Positions 10,844 to 24,942 of a stretch of 64,000 nt of DNA are shown one piece after another. The notes under the pieces are model-generated. The model saw only the letters and a list, made by a program, of their open reading frames with translations. It made no database searches and was not told the DNA's origin. Position 1 is the first letter of the stretch. Each line of letters starts with the position of its first letter. This DNA comes from Hydractinia symbiolongicarpus (Eukaryota; Cnidaria; Hydrozoa; Anthoathecata; Hydractiniidae), in the NCBI RefSeq assembly GCF_029227915.1, contig NC_079878.1, positions 29,601,501-29,665,500 on the forward strand, in the 5' to 3' direction. The position numbers and the translations under genes are program-made.

Positions 10844-12591
10844 AGTACCCTGTGAGTAAACTTATTTCCAGAACGATTTTTTAAATTATCTTTTCACCAC
10901 TAAAACGCATGAGACTTGTAGTCTTCAAAAATGTTTTCATTTTTGATGAGACGCGGAATAAAAGAAGTTTAATCGCCGGCAAACGAAAACCCGCGATTTC
11001 CCGTAAATCCCGGACTCGGCCCGTATAGTCAATAGTATAGAAAGAAAATACCCAGGGAGTAAACTCATTTCCCGAACGATTTTTTAAATTATTTTTTCAC
11101 CACTAAAACGCATGAGACTTGTAGTTTTCAAAAATGTTTTCATTTTTGATGAGACGCTGAATAAAAGAAGTTTAATCGCCGGCAAACGAAAACCCGCGAT
11201 TTCCCGTAAATCCTGGACTCGGCCCGTGTAGTCAAGAGTATACAAAGAAAGTACCCTGCGAGTAAACTCATTTCCAAAACGATTTTTTAAATTATCTTTT
11301 CACCACTAAAACGCACGAGACTTGTAGTTTTCAAAAATGTTTTCATTTTTGATTAGACGCTGAATAAAAGACGTTTAATCGCCGGCAAACGAAAACCTGC
11401 GAATTCCCGTAAATCCCGGACTCGGCCCGTTTAGTCAAAAGTATACTGAGAAAATACCCAGGGAGTAAACTCATTTCCCTAACGATTTTTTAAATTATTT
11501 TTTCATCACTAAAACGCATGAGACTTGTAGTTTTTAAAAATGTTTTCATTTTTGATGGGACGCTGAATGAAAGAAGTTTAATCGCCGGCAAACGAAAACC
11601 CGCAATTTCCCGTAAATCCCGTGCTTGGCCCGTATAGTCGAGTATATACAAAGAAAGTACCCTGTGAGTAAACTTATTTCCAGAACGATTTTTTAAATTA
11701 TCTTTTCACCACTAAAACGCATGAGACTTGTAGTCTTCAAAAATGTTTTCATTTTTGATGAGACGCGGAATAAAAGAAGTTTAATCGCCGGCAAACGAAA
11801 ACCCGCTTATTCCCGTAAATCCCGGACTCGGCCCGTACTGCCAAAAGTATACAAAGAAATTACCCTGTGAGTAAACTCATTTCCAGAACGATTTTTTAAG
11901 TTATTGTTTCACCACTAAAACGCATGAGACTTGTAGTTTTCAAAAATGTTTTCATTTTTGATGAGACGCGGAATAAAAGAGGTTTAATCGCCGGCAAACG
12001 AAAACCCGCGAATTCCCGTAAATCCCGGACTCGGCCCGTTTAGTCAAAAGTATACAAAGAAAATACCCAGGGAGTAAACTCATTTCCCGAACGATTTTTT
12101 AAATTATTTTTTCATCACTAAAACGCATGAGACTTGTAGTTTTCAAAAATGTTTTCATTTTTGATGGGACGCTGAATGAAAGAAGTTTAATCGCCGGCAA
12201 AAGAAAACCCGCAATTTCCCGTAAATCCCGTGCTTGGCCCGTATAGTCGAGTATATACAAAGAAAGTACCCTGTGAGTAAACTTATTTCCAGAACGATTT
12301 TTTAAATTATCTTTTCACCACTAAAACGCATGAGACTTGTAGTCTTCAAAAATGTTTTCATTTTTGATGAGACGCGGAATAAAAGAAGTTTAATCGCCGG
12401 CAAACGAAAACCCGTGATTTCCCGTAAATCCCGGACTCGGCCCGTATAGTCAAAAGTATACAAAGAAAATACCCAGGGAGTAAACACATTTCCCGAAGGA
12501 TTTTTTAAAGTATTTTTTCCTCACTAAAACGCATGAGACTTGTACTTTTCAGGAATGTTTTCATTTTTGATACGACGCTTAATGAAAGAGG

Positions 12592-15025
12592 TTTAATCGC
12601 CGGCAAACGATAACCCGCAAATTCCCGTAAATCCCGGACTCGGCTCGTATAGCCAAAAGTATACAAAGAAAGTACCCAGGGAGTAATCTCAATTCCCGAA
12701 CGATTTTTTAAATTATTTTTTCACAACAAAAACGCATGAGACTTGTCGTTTTCAAAAATGTTTTCATTTTTGATGAGACGCTGAATGAAAGAAGTTTAAT
12801 CGCCGCAAAAGAAAACCCGCAATTTCCCGTAAATCGCGTGCTTGGCCCGTATAGTCGAGTATATACAAAGAAAGTACCCTGTGAGTAAACTTATTTCCAG
12901 AACGATTTTTTAAGTTATTGTTTCACCACTAAAACGCATAAGACTTGTAGTTTTCAAAAAAGTTTTCCTTTTTGATGAGACGCGGAATAAAAGAGGTTTA
13001 ATCGCCGGCAAACGAAAACCCGCAAATTCCCGTAAATCCCGGACTCGGCTCGTATAGCCAAAAGTATACAAAGAAAGTACCCAGGGAGTAATCTCAATTC
13101 CCGAACGATTTTTTAAATTATTTTTTCACAACAAAAACGCATGAGACTTGTAGTTTTCAAAAATGTTTTCATTTTTGATGAGACGCTGAATAAAAGAAGT
13201 TTAATCGCCGGCAAACGAAAACCCGCTTATTCCCGTAAATCCCGGACTCGGCCCGTACTGCCAAAAGAATACAAAGAAATTACCCTGTGAGTAAACTCAT
13301 TTCCAGAACGATTTTTTAAGTTATTGTTTCACCACTAAAACGCATAAGACTTGTAGTTTTCAAAAAAGTTTTCCTTTTTGATGAGACGCGGAATAAAAGA
13401 GGTTTAATCGCGGGCAAACGAAAACCCGCGAATTCCCGTAAATCCCGTGCTTGGCCCGTATAGTCGAGTATATACAAAGAAAGTACCCTGTGACTAAACT
13501 CATTTTCAGAACGATTTTTTAAATTATCTTCTCACCACTAAAACGCATGAGACTTGTAGTCTTCAAAAATGTTTTCATTTTTGATGAGACGCGGAATAAA
13601 AGAAGTTTAATCGCCGGCAAACGAAAACCCGCGATTTCCCGTAAATCCCGGACTCGGCCCGTATAGTCAAAAGTATACAAAGAAAATACCCAGGGAGTAA
13701 ACTCATTTCCCGAAGGATTTTTGAAGGTATTTTTTCCTCACTAAAACGCATGAGACTTGTACTTTTCAGGAATGTTTTCATTTTTGATGAGACGCTTAAT
13801 GAAAGAGGTTTAATCGCCGGCAAACGATAACCCGCAAATTCCCGTAAATCCCGGACTCGGCTCGTATAACCAAAAGTATACAAAGAAAGTACCCAGGGAG
13901 TAATCTCAATTCCCGAACGATTTTTTAAATTATTTTTTCACAACAAAAACGCATGAGACTTGTAGTTTTCAAAAATGTTTTCATTTTTGATGAGACGCTG
14001 AATGAAAGAAGTTTAATCGCCGCAAAAGAAAACCCGCAATTTCCCGTAAATCGCGTGCTTGGCCCGTATAGTCGAGTATATACAAAGAAAGTACCCTGTG
14101 AGTAAACTTATTTCCAGAACGATTTTTTAAGTTATTGTTTCACCCCTAAAACGCATAAGACTTGTAGTTTTCAAAAAAGTTTTCCTTTTTGATGAGACGC
14201 GGAATAAAAGAGGTTTAATCGCCGGCAAATAAAAACCCGCAAATTCCCGTAAATCCCGGACTCGGCTCGTATAGCCAAAAGTATACAAAGAAAGTACCCA
14301 GGGAGTAATCTCAATTCCCGAACGATTTTTTAAATTATTTTTTCACAACAAAAACGCATGAGACTTGTAGTTTTCAAAAATGTTTTCATTTTTGATGAGA
14401 CGCTGAATAAAAGAAGTTTAATCGCCGGCAAACGAAAACCCGCTTATTCCCGTAAATCCCGGACTCGGCCCGTACTGCCAAAAGTATACAAAGAAATTAC
14501 CCTGTGAGTAAACTCATTTCCAGAACGATTTTTTAAGTTATTGTTTCACCACTAAAACGCATAAGACTTGTAGTTTTCAAAAAAGTTTTCCTTTTTGATG
14601 AGACGCGGAATAAAAGAGGTTTAATCGCGGGCAAACGAAAACCCGCGAATTCCCGTAAATCCCGTGCTTGGCCCGTATAGTCGAGTATATACAAAGAAAG
14701 TACCCTGTGAGTAAACTCATTTTCAGAACGATTTTTTAAATTATCTTTTCACCACTAAAACGCATGAGACTTGTAGTCTTCAAAAATGTTTTCATTTTTG
14801 ATGAGACGCGGAATAAAAGAAGTTTAATCGCCCGCAAACGAAAACCCGCGATTTCCCGTAAATCCCGGACTCGGCCCGTATAGTCAAAAGTATACAAAGA
14901 AAATACCCAGGGAGTAAACTCATTTCCCGAAGGATTTTTTAAAGTATTTTTTCCTCACTAAAACGCATGAGACTTGTACTTTTCAGGAATGTTTTCATTT
15001 TTGATGAGACGCTTAATGAAAGAGG
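12592..15025 (+). repeat. 6-monomer HOR, two tandem copies (period 1217 bp)
   Basis: Copies are about 12592-13808 and 13809-15025. CGGCAAACGATAACCC is at 12601 and 13818; GTACTGCC at 13255 and 14472; CGGGCAAACG at 13411 and 14628. Six monomers would be 1218; the missing base is in a unit reading CGCCGCAAAAG. Each copy begins with a chimera of a CTTAATGAAAGAGG unit and a CAAACGATAACCC unit. Confidence 0.8.
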
Positions 15026-16365
15026 TTTAATCGCCGGCAAACAAAAAAACCGCGATTTCCCGTAAATACCGGGCTTGGCCCGTATAGTCGAATGTATACA
15101 AAGAAAGTACCCTGTGAGTAAACTCATTTCCAGAACGAATTTTTAAATTATCTTTTCACCACTAAAACGCATGAGACTTGTAATTTTCAAAAATGTTTTC
15201 ATTTTTAATGAGACGGGGAATAAAAGAAGTTTATTCGCCGGCAAACAAAAACCCGCGATTTCCCGTAAATCCCGGACTCGGCCCGTATAGTCAATAGTAT
15301 ACAAAGAAAATACCCAGGGATTAAACTCATTTCCTGAACGATTTTTTAAATTATTTTTTCACAACAAAAACGCATGAGACTTGTAGTTTTCAAAAATGTT
15401 TTCATTTTTGATGAGACGCTGAATAAAAGAAGTTTAATCGCCGGCAAACGAAAACCCGCTTATTCCCGTAAATCCCGGACTCGGCCCGTACTGCCAAAAG
15501 TATACAAAGAAATTACCCTGTGAGTAAACTCATTTCCAGAACGATTTTTTAAGTTATTGTTTCACCACTAAAACGCATAAGACTTGTAGTTTTCAAAAAA
15601 GTTTTCCTTTTTGATGAGACGCGGAATAAAAGAGGTTTAATTGCGGGCAAACGAAAACCCGCGAATTCCCGTAAATCCCGTGCTTGGCCCGTATAGTCGA
15701 GTATATACAAAGAAAGTACCCTGTGAGTAAACTCATTTCCAGAACGATTTTTTAAATTATCTTTTCACCACTAAAACGCATGAGACTTGTAGTCTTCAAA
15801 AATGTTTTCATTTTTGATGAGACGCGGAATAAAAGAAGTTTAATCGCCGGCAAACGAAAACCCGCGATTTCCCGTAAATCCCGGACTCGGCCCGTATAGT
15901 CAAAAGTATACAAAGAAAATACCCAGGGAGTAAACTCATTTCCCGAAGGATTTTTTAAAGTATTTTTTCCTCACTAAAACGCATGAGACTTGTACTTTTT
16001 AGGAATGTTTTCATTTTTGATGAGACGCTTAATGAAAGAGGTTTAATCGCCGGCAAACAAAAAACCCGCGATTTCCCGTAAATCCCGGGCTTGGCCCGTA
16101 TAGTCGAATGTATACAAAGAAAGTACCCTGTGAGTAAACTCATTTCCAGAACGAATTTTTAAATTATCTTTTCACCACTAAAACGCATGAGACTTGTAAT
16201 TTTCAAAAATGTTTTCATTTTTAATGAGACGCGGAATAAAAGAAGTTTATTTGCCGGCAAACGAAAACCCGCGATTTCCCGTAAATCCCGGACTCGGCCC
16301 GTATAGTCAATAGTATACAAAGAAAATACCCAGGGATTAAACTCATTTCCTGAACGATTTTTTAA
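14334..16365 (+). repeat. 5-monomer HOR, two tandem copies (period 1016 bp)
   Basis: Copies are about 14334-15349 and 15350-16365 and overlap the end of the 6-mer pair. The chimeric breakpoint is at 15336-15362, where a unit ending TTCCTGAACG is joined to one starting with CACAACAAAAACG instead of the expected CACCACTAAAACG. The extra base over 1015 comes from a unit with CAAACAAAAAACCC. Confidence 0.75.
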
Positions 16366-16960
16366 ATTATTTTTTCACCACTAAAACGCATGAGACATGT
16401 AATTTTCAAAAATGTTTTCATTTTTGATGAGACGCTGAATAAAAGAAGTTTAATCGCTGGCAAACCAAAACCCGCGATTTCCCGTAAATCCCGGACTCGG
16501 AATGTATAGTCAAAAGTATAAAAAGAAAGTACCCTGCGAGTAAACTCATTTCCAGAACGATTTTTTAAATTACCTTTTCACCACTAAAACGCATGAGACT
16601 TGTAGTTTTCAAAAATGTTTTCATTTTTGATGAGACGCTGAATAAAAGAAGTTTAATCGCCGGCAAACGATAACCCGCAAATTCCCGTAAATCCCGGACT
16701 CGGCTCGTATAGCCAAAAGTATACAAAGAAAGTACCCAGGGAGTAATCTCAATTCCCGAACGATTTTTTAAATTATTTTTTCACAACAAAAACGCATGAG
16801 ACTTGTAGTTTTCAAAAATGTTTTCATTTTTGATGAGACGCTGAATGAAAGAAGTTTAATCGCCGCAAAAGAAAACCCGCAATTTCCCGTAAATCGCGTG
16901 CTTGGCCCGTATAGTCGAGTATATACAAAGAAAGTACCCTGTGAGTAAACTTATTTCCAG
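15950..16960 (+). repeat. Dispersed block also present at about 22.2-23.0 kb and 28.5-29.4 kb
   Basis: The distinctive unit with GCTGGCAAACCAAAACC and GACTCGGAATGTATAG occurs at about 16456, 22545 and 29043, each time between the same kinds of neighbours (TTTTTAATGAGACG before, CAAACGATAACCC after). Offsets are 6089 and 6498, close to 30 and 32 monomers. The three blocks look like older copies separated by later expansions. Confidence 0.65.
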
Positions 16961-16969
16961 AACGATTTT

Positions 16970-19810
16970 TTAAATTATCTTTTCACCACTAAAACGCATG
17001 AGACTTGTAGTCTTCAAAAATGTTTTCATTTTTGATGAGACGCGGAATAAAAGAAGTTTAATCGCCGGTAAACGAAAACCCGTGATTTCCCGTAAATCCC
17101 GGACTCGGCCCGTATAGTCAAAAGTATACAAAGAAAATACCCAGGGAGTAAACACATTTCCCGAAGGATTTTTTAAAGTATTTTTTCACCACTAAAACGC
17201 ATGAGACTTGTAGTTTTCAAAAATGTTTTCAATTTTGATGAGACGCTGAATAAAAGAAGTTTAATCGCCGGCAAACGATACCCCACAAATTCCCGTAAAT
17301 CCTGGACTCGGCTCGTATAGCCAAAAGTATACAAAGAAAGTACCCAGGGAGTAATCTCAATTCCCGAACGATTTTTTAAATTATTTTTTCACAACAAAAA
17401 CGCATGAGACTTGTAGTTTTCAAAAATGTTTTCATTTTTGATGAGACGCTGAATAAAAGGAGTTTAATCGCCGGCAAACGAAAACCCGCTTATTCCCGTA
17501 AATCCCGGACTCGGCCCGTACTGCCAAAAGTATACAAAGAAATTACCCTGTGAGTAAACTCATTTCCAGAACGATTTTTTAAGTTATTGTTTCACCACTA
17601 AAACGCATCAGACTTGTAGTCTTCAAAAATGTTTTCATTTTTGATGAGACGCGGAATAAAAGAGGTTTAATCGCCGGCAAACGAAAACCCGCGAATTCCC
17701 GTAAATCCCGGACTCGGCCCGTTTAGTCAAAAGTATACAAAGAAAATACCCAGGGAGTAAACTCATTTCCCGAACGATTTTTTAAATTATTTTTTCATCA
17801 CTAAAACGCATGAGACTTGTAGTTTTCAAAAATGTTTTCATTTTTGATGGGACGCTGAATGAAAGAAGTTTAATCGCCGGCAAAAGAAAACCCGCAATTT
17901 CCCGTAAATCCCGTGCTTGGCCCGTATAGTCGAGTATATACAAAGAAAGTACCCTGTGAGTAAACTTATTTCCAGAACGATTTTTTAAATTATCTTTTCA
18001 CCACTAAAACGCATGAGACTTGTAGTCTTCAAAAATGTTTTCATTTTTGATGAGACGCGGAATAAAAGAAGTTTAATCGCCGGCAAACGAAAACCCGTGA
18101 TTTCCCGTAAATCCCGGACTCGGCACGTATAGTCAAAAGTATACAAAGAAAATACCCAGGGAGTAAACACATTTCCCGAAGGATTTTTTAAAGTATTTTT
18201 TCACCACTAAAACGCATGAGACTTGTAGTTTTCAAAAATGTTTTCATTTTTGATGAGACGCTGAATAAAAGAAGTTTAATCGCCGGCACACGATACCCCG
18301 CAAATTCCCGTAAATCCCGAACTCGGCTCGTATAGCCAAAAGTATACAAAGAAAGTACCCAGGGAGTAATCTCAATTCCCGAACGATTTTTTAAATTATT
18401 TTTTCACAACAAAAACGCATGAGACTTGTAGTTTTCAAAAATGTTTTCATTTTTGATGAGACGCTGAATAAAAGAAGTTTAATCGCCGGCAAACGAAAAC
18501 CCGCTTATTCCCGTAAATCCCGGACTCGGCCCGTACTGCCAAAAGTATACAAAGAAATTACCCAGGGAGTAATCTCAATTCCCGAACGATTTTTTAAATT
18601 ATTTTTTCACAACAAAAACGCATGAGACTTGTAGTTTTCAAAAATGTTTTCATTTTTGATGGGACGCTGAATGAAAGAAGTTTAATCGCCGGCAAAAGAA
18701 AACCCGCAATTTCCCGTAAATCCCGTGCTTGGCCCGTATAGTCGAGTATATACAAAGAAAGTACCCTGTGAGTAAACTTATTTCCAGAACGATTTTTTAA
18801 ATTATCTTTTCACCACTAAAATGCATGAGACTTGTAGTCTTCAAAAATGTTTTCATTTTTGATGAGACGCGGAATAAAAGAAGTTTAATCGCCGGCAAAC
18901 GAAAACCCGTGATTTCCCGTAAATCCCGGACTCGGCCCGTATAGTCAAAAGTATACAAAGAAAATACCCAGGGAGTAAACACATTTCCCGAAGGATTTTT
19001 TAAAGTATTTTTTCACCACTAAAACGCATGAGACTTGTAGTTTTCAAAAATGTTTTCATTTTTGATGAGACGCTGAATAAAAGAAGTTTAATCGCCGGCA
19101 CACGATACCCCGCAAATTCCCGTAAATCCCGAACTCGGCTCGTATAGCCAAAAGTATACAAAGAAAGTACCCAGGGAGTAATCTCAATTCCCGAACGATT
19201 TTTTAAATTATTTTTTCACAACAAAAACGCATGAGACTTGTAGTTTTCAAAAATGTTTTCATTTTTGATGAGACGCTGAATAAAAGAAGTTTAATCGCCG
19301 GCAAACGAAAACCCGCTTATTCCCGTAAATCCCGGACTCGGCCCGTACTGCCAAAAGTATACAAAGAAGTTACCCTGTGAGTAAACTCATTTCCAGAATG
19401 ATTTTTTAAGTTATTGTTTCACCACTAAAACGCATAAGACTTGTAGTCTTCAAAAATGTTTTCATTTTTGATGAGACGCGGAATAAAAGAGGTTTAATCG
19501 CCGGCAAACGAAAACCCGCGAATTCCCGTAAATCCCGGACTCGGCCCGTTTAGTCAAAAGTATACAAAGAAAATACCCAGGGAGTAAACTCATTTCCCGA
19601 ACGATTTTTAAATTATTTTTTCATCACTAAAACGCATGAGACTTGTAGTTTTCAAAAATGTTTTCATTTTTGATGGGACGCTGAATGAAAGAAGTTTAAT
19701 CGCCGGCAAAAGAAAACCCGCAATTTCCCGTAAATCCCGTGCTTGGCCCGTATAGTCGAGTATATACAAAGAAAGTACCCTGTGAGTAAACTTATTTCCA
19801 GAACGATTTT
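16970..19810 (+). repeat. 5-monomer HOR, three tandem cycles, middle one missing a monomer
   Basis: Cycles are 16970-17984 (1015 bp), 17985-18796 (812 bp) and 18797-19810 (1014 bp). Each opens with a unit containing TAGTCTTCAAAAATG and ends with one containing GTCGAGTATATAC. The middle cycle lacks the GTTTAGTCAAAAG unit, having been fused across it near 18555-18650. The last is one T short in its oligo-T tract near 19600. Confidence 0.8.
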
Positions 19811-22800
19811 TTAAATTATCTTTTCACCACTAAAACGCATGAGACTTGTAGTCTTCAAAAATGTTTTTATTTTTGATGAGACGCGGAATAAAAGAAGTTT
19901 AATCGCCGGCAAACGATAACCCGTGATTTCCCGTAAATCCCGGACTCGGCCCGTATAGTCAAAAGTATACAAAGAAAATACCCAGGGAGTAAACACATTT
20001 CCCGAAGGATTTTTTAAAGTATTTTTTCACCACTAAAACGCATGAGACTTGTAGTTTTCAAAAATGTTTTCATTTTTGATGAGACGCTGAATGAAAGAAG
20101 TTTAATCGCCGGCAAAAGAAATCCCGCAATTTCCCGTAAATCCCGTGCTTGGCCCGTATAGTCGAGTATATACAAAGAAAGTACCCTGTGAGTAAACTTA
20201 TTTCCAGAACGATTTTTTAAATTATCTTTTCACCACTAAAACGCATGAGACTTGTAGTCTTCAAAAATGTTTTCATTTTTGATAAAACGCGAAATAAAAG
20301 AAGTTTAATCGCCGGCAAACGAAAACCCGCGATTTCCCGTTAATCCCGGACTCGACCCGTGTAGTCAAAAGTATACAAAGAAAATACCCAGGGAGTAAAC
20401 TCATTTCCTGAACGATTTTTTAAATTATTTTTTCACCACTAAGACGTATGAGACTTGTAGTTTTCAAAAATGTTTTCATTTTTGATGAGACGCGGAATAA
20501 AAGAAGTTTAATCGCCGGTAAACGAAAACCCGTGATTTCCTGTAAATCCCGGACTCGGCCCGTATAGTCAAAAGTATACAAAGAAAATACCCAGGGAGTA
20601 AACTCATTTCCCGAAGGATTTTTTAAAGTATTTTTTCCTCACTAAAACGCATGAGACTTGTAGTTTTCAAAAATGTTTTCATTTTTGATGAGACGCTGGA
20701 TAAAAGAAGTTTAATCGCCGGCAAACGAAAACCCGCTTATTCCCGTAAATCCCGGACTCGGCCCGTGCTGCCAAAAGTATACAAAGAAATTACCCTGTGA
20801 GTAAACTCATTTCCAGAACGATTTTTTAAGTTATTGTTTCACCACTAAAACGCATCAGACTTGTAGTCTTCAAAAATGTTTTCATTTTTGATGAGACGCG
20901 GAATAAAAGAGGTTTAATCGCCGGCAAACGAAAACCCGCGAATTCCCGTAAATCCCGGACTCGGCCCGTTTAGTCAAAAGTATACAAAGAAAATACCCAG
21001 GGAGTAAACTCATTTCCCGAACGATTTTTTAAATTATTTTTTCATCACTAAAACCGCATGAGACTTGTAGTTTTCAAAAATGTTTTCATTTTTGATGGGA
21101 CGCTGAATGAAAGAAGTTTAATCGCCGGCAAAAGAAAACCCGCAATTTCCCGTAAATCCCGTGCTTGGCCCGTATAGTCGAGTATATACAAAGAAAGTAC
21201 CCTGTGAGTAAACTTTTTTCCAGAACGATTTTTTAAATTATCTTTTCACCACTAAAACGCATGAGACTTGTAGTCTTCAAAAATGTTTTCATTTTTGATG
21301 AGACGCGGAATAAAAGAGGTTTAATCGCCGGCAAACGAAAACCCGCGAATTCCCGTAAATCCCGGACTCGGCCCGTTTAGTCAAAAGTATACAAAGAAAT
21401 TACCCAGGGAGTAAACTCATTTCCCGAACGATTTTTTAAATTATTTTTTCATCACTAAAACGCATAAGACTTGTAGTCTTCAAAAATGTTTTCATTTTTG
21501 ATGAGACGCGGAATAAAAGAAGTTTAATCGCCGGCACACGATACCCCGCAAATTCCCGTAAATCCCGAACTCGGCTCGTATAGCCAAAAGTATACAAAGA
21601 AAGTACCCAGGGAGTAATCTCAATTCCCGAACGATTTTTTAAATTATTTTTTCACAACAAAAACGCATGAGACTTGTAGTTTTCAAAAATGTTTTCATTT
21701 TTGATGAGACGCTGAATAAAAGAAGTTTAATCGCCGGCAAACGAAAACCCGCTTATTCCCGTAAATCCCGGACTCGGCCCGTACTGCCAAAAGTATACAA
21801 AGAAATTACCCTGTGAGTAAACTCATTTCCAGAACGATTTTTTAAGTTATTGTTTCACCACTAAAACGCATAAGACTTGTAGTCTTCAAAAATGTTTTCA
21901 TTTTTAATGAGACGCGGAATAAAAGAGGTTTAATCGCCGGCAAACGAAAACCCGCGAATTCCCGTAAATCCCGGACTCGGCCCGTTTAGTCAAAAGTATA
22001 CAAAGAAAATACCCAGGGAGTAAACTCATTTCCCGAACGATTTTTTAAATTATTTTTTCATCACTAAAACGCATGAGACTTGTAGTTTTCAAAAATGTTT
22101 TCATTTTTGATGGGACGCTGAATGAAAGAAGTTTAATCGCCGGCAAAAGAAAACCCGCAATTTCCCGTAAATCCCGTGCTTGGCCCGTATAGTCGAGTAT
22201 ATACAAAGAAAGTACCCTGTGAGTAAACTAATTTCCAGAACGAATTTTTAAATTATCCTTTCACCACTAAAACGCATGAGACTTGTAATTTTTAAAAATG
22301 TTTTCATTTTTAATGAGACGCGGAATAAAAGAAGTTTATTCGCCGGCAAACAAAAACCCGCGATTTCCCGTAAATCCCGGACTCGGCCCGTGTAGTCAAT
22401 AGTATATAAAGAAAATACCCAGGGATTAAACTCATTTCCTGAACGATTTTTTAAATTATTTTTTCACCACTAAAACGCATGAGACTTGTAGTTTTCAAAA
22501 ATGTTTTCATTTTTGATGAGACGCTGAATAAAAGAAGTTTAATCGCTGGCAAACCAAAACCCGCGATTTCCCGTAAATCCCGGACTCGGAATGTATAGTC
22601 AAAAGTATAGAAAGAAAGTACCCTGCGAGTAAACTCATTTCCAGAACGATTTTTTAAATTACCTTTTCACCACTAAAACGCATGAGACTTGTAGTTTTCA
22701 AAAATGTTTTCATTTTTGATGAGACGCTGAATAAAAGAAGTTTAATCGCCAGCAAACGATAACCCGCAAATTCCCGTAAATCCCGGACTCGGCTCGTATA

Positions 22801-23114
22801 GCCAAAAGTATACAAAGAAAGTACCCAGGGAGTAATCTCAATTCCCGAACGATTTTTTAAATTATTTTTTCACAACAAAAACGCATGAGACTTGTAGTTT
22901 TCAAAAATGTTTTTATTTTTGATGAGACGCTGAATGAAAGAAGTTTAATCGCCGGCAAAAGAAAACCCGCAAATTCCCGTAAATCCCGTGCTTGGCCCGT
23001 ATATTTGAGTATATACAAAGAAAGTACCCTGTGAGTAAACTTATTTCCAGAACGATTTTTTAAATTATCTTTTCACCACTAAAACGCATGAGACTTGTAG
23101 TCTTCAAAAATGTT
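19811..23114 (+). repeat. Mixed monomers with irregular 4- to 7-mer order
   Basis: The same subtypes as in the preceding 5-mer tract appear here in shuffled order. One unit at about 21054 has an extra base (AAAACCGCATG). Units with GATAAAACGCG and the CCACTAAGACGTATGAG pair first appear at about 20280-20440. I could not define a clean HOR by eye. Confidence 0.6.
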
Positions 23115-24942
23115 TTCATTTTTGATAAAACGCGGAATAAAAGAAGTTTAATCGCCGGCAAACGAAAACCCGCGATTTCCCGTTAATCCCGGACTCGACC
23201 CGTGTAGTCAAAAGTATACAAAGAAAATACCCAGGGAGTAAACTCATTTCCTGAACGATTTTTTAAATTATTTTTCCACCACTAAGACGTATGAGACTTG
23301 TAGTTTTCAAAAATGTTTTCATTTTTGATGAGACGCGGAATAAAAGAACTTTAATCGCCGGCAAACGAAAACCCGCGATTTCCCGTAAATCCCAGACTCG
23401 GCCCGTATAGTCAAAAGTATACAAAGAAAATACCCAGGGAGTAAACTCATTTCCCGAAGGATTTTTTAAAGTATTTTTTCCTCACTAAAACGCATGAGAC
23501 TTGTACTTTTCAGGAATGTTTTCATTTTTGATGAGACGCTTAATGAAAGAGGTTTAATCGCCGGCAAACAAAAAACCCGCGATTTCCCGTAAATCCCGGG
23601 CTTGGCCCGTATAGTCGAATGTATACAAAGAAAGTACCCTGTGAGTAAACTCATTTCCAGAACGAATTTTTAAATTATCTTTTCACCACTAAAACGCATG
23701 AGACTTGTAATTTTCAAAAATGTTTTCATTTTTGATGAGACGCGGAATAAAAGAAGTTTAATCGCCGGTAAACGAAAACCCGTGATTTCCCGTAAATCCC
23801 GGACTCGGCCCGTATAGTCAAAAGTATACAAAGAAAATACCCAGGGAGTAAACACATTTCCCGAAGGATTTTTTAAAGTATTTTTTCACCACTAAAACGC
23901 ATGAGACTTGTAGTTTTCAAAAATGTTTTCAATTTTGATGAGACGCGGAATAAAAGAAGTTTAATCGCCGGTAAACGAAAACCCGCGATTTCCCGTTAAT
24001 CCCGGACTCGACCCGTGTAGTCAAAAGTATACAAAGAAAATACCCAGGGAGTAAACTCATTTCCTGAACGATTTTTTAAATTATTTTTTCACCACTAAGA
24101 CGTATGAGACTTGTAGTTTTCAAAAATGTTTTCATTTTTGATGAGACGCTGAATAAAAGAAGTTTAATCGCCGGCAAACGAAAACCCGCGATTTCCCGTA
24201 AATCCCAGACTCGGCCCGTATAGTCAAAAGTATACAAAGAAAATACCCAGGGAGTAAACTCATTTCCCGAAGGATTTTTTAAAGTATTTTTTCCTCACTA
24301 AAACGCATGAGACTTGTACTTTTCAGGAATGTTTTCATTTTTGATGAGACGCTTAATGAAAGAGGTTTAATCGCCGGTAAACGAAAACCCGTGATTTCCT
24401 GTAAATCCCGGACTCGGCCCGTATAGTCAAAAGTATACAAAGAAAATACCCAGGGAGTAAACACATTTCCCGAAGGATTTTTTAAAGTATTTTTTCACCA
24501 CTAAAACGCATGAGACTTGTAGTTTTCAAAAATGTTTTCAATTTTGATGAGACGCTGAATAAAAGAAGTTTAATCGCCGGCAAACGATACCCCGCAAATT
24601 CCCGTAAATCCCGGACTCGGCTCGTATAGCCAAAAGTATACAAAGAAAGTACCCAGGGAGTAATCTCAATTCCCGAACGATTTTTTAAATTATTTTTTCA
24701 CAACAAAAACGCATGAGACTTGTAGTTTTCAAAAATGTTTTCATTTTTGATGAGACGCTGAATAGAAGAAGTTTAATCGCCGGCAAACGAAAACCCGCTT
24801 ATTCCCGTAAATCCCGGACTCGGCCCGTACTGCCAAAAGTATACAAAGAAATTACCCTGTGAGTAAACTCATTTCCAGAACGATTTTTTAAGTTATTGTT
24901 TCACCACTAAAACGCATAAGACTTGTAGTTTTCAAAAAAGTT
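23115..24942 (+). repeat. 9-monomer HOR copy (1828 bp) lacking one monomer
   Basis: Tandem with the next block. Markers at offset 1828 include GATAAAACGCG (23124/24952) and ACTAAGACGTATGAG (23281/25109, 24093/25921). Downstream markers such as GAATAGAAGAAG lie 2031 apart (24760/26791), so one monomer of 203 bp is missing here compared with the next copy. The loss is at 24365-24377, where a GAAAGAGG-type unit runs into a GCCGGTAAACG-type unit. Confidence 0.82.
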
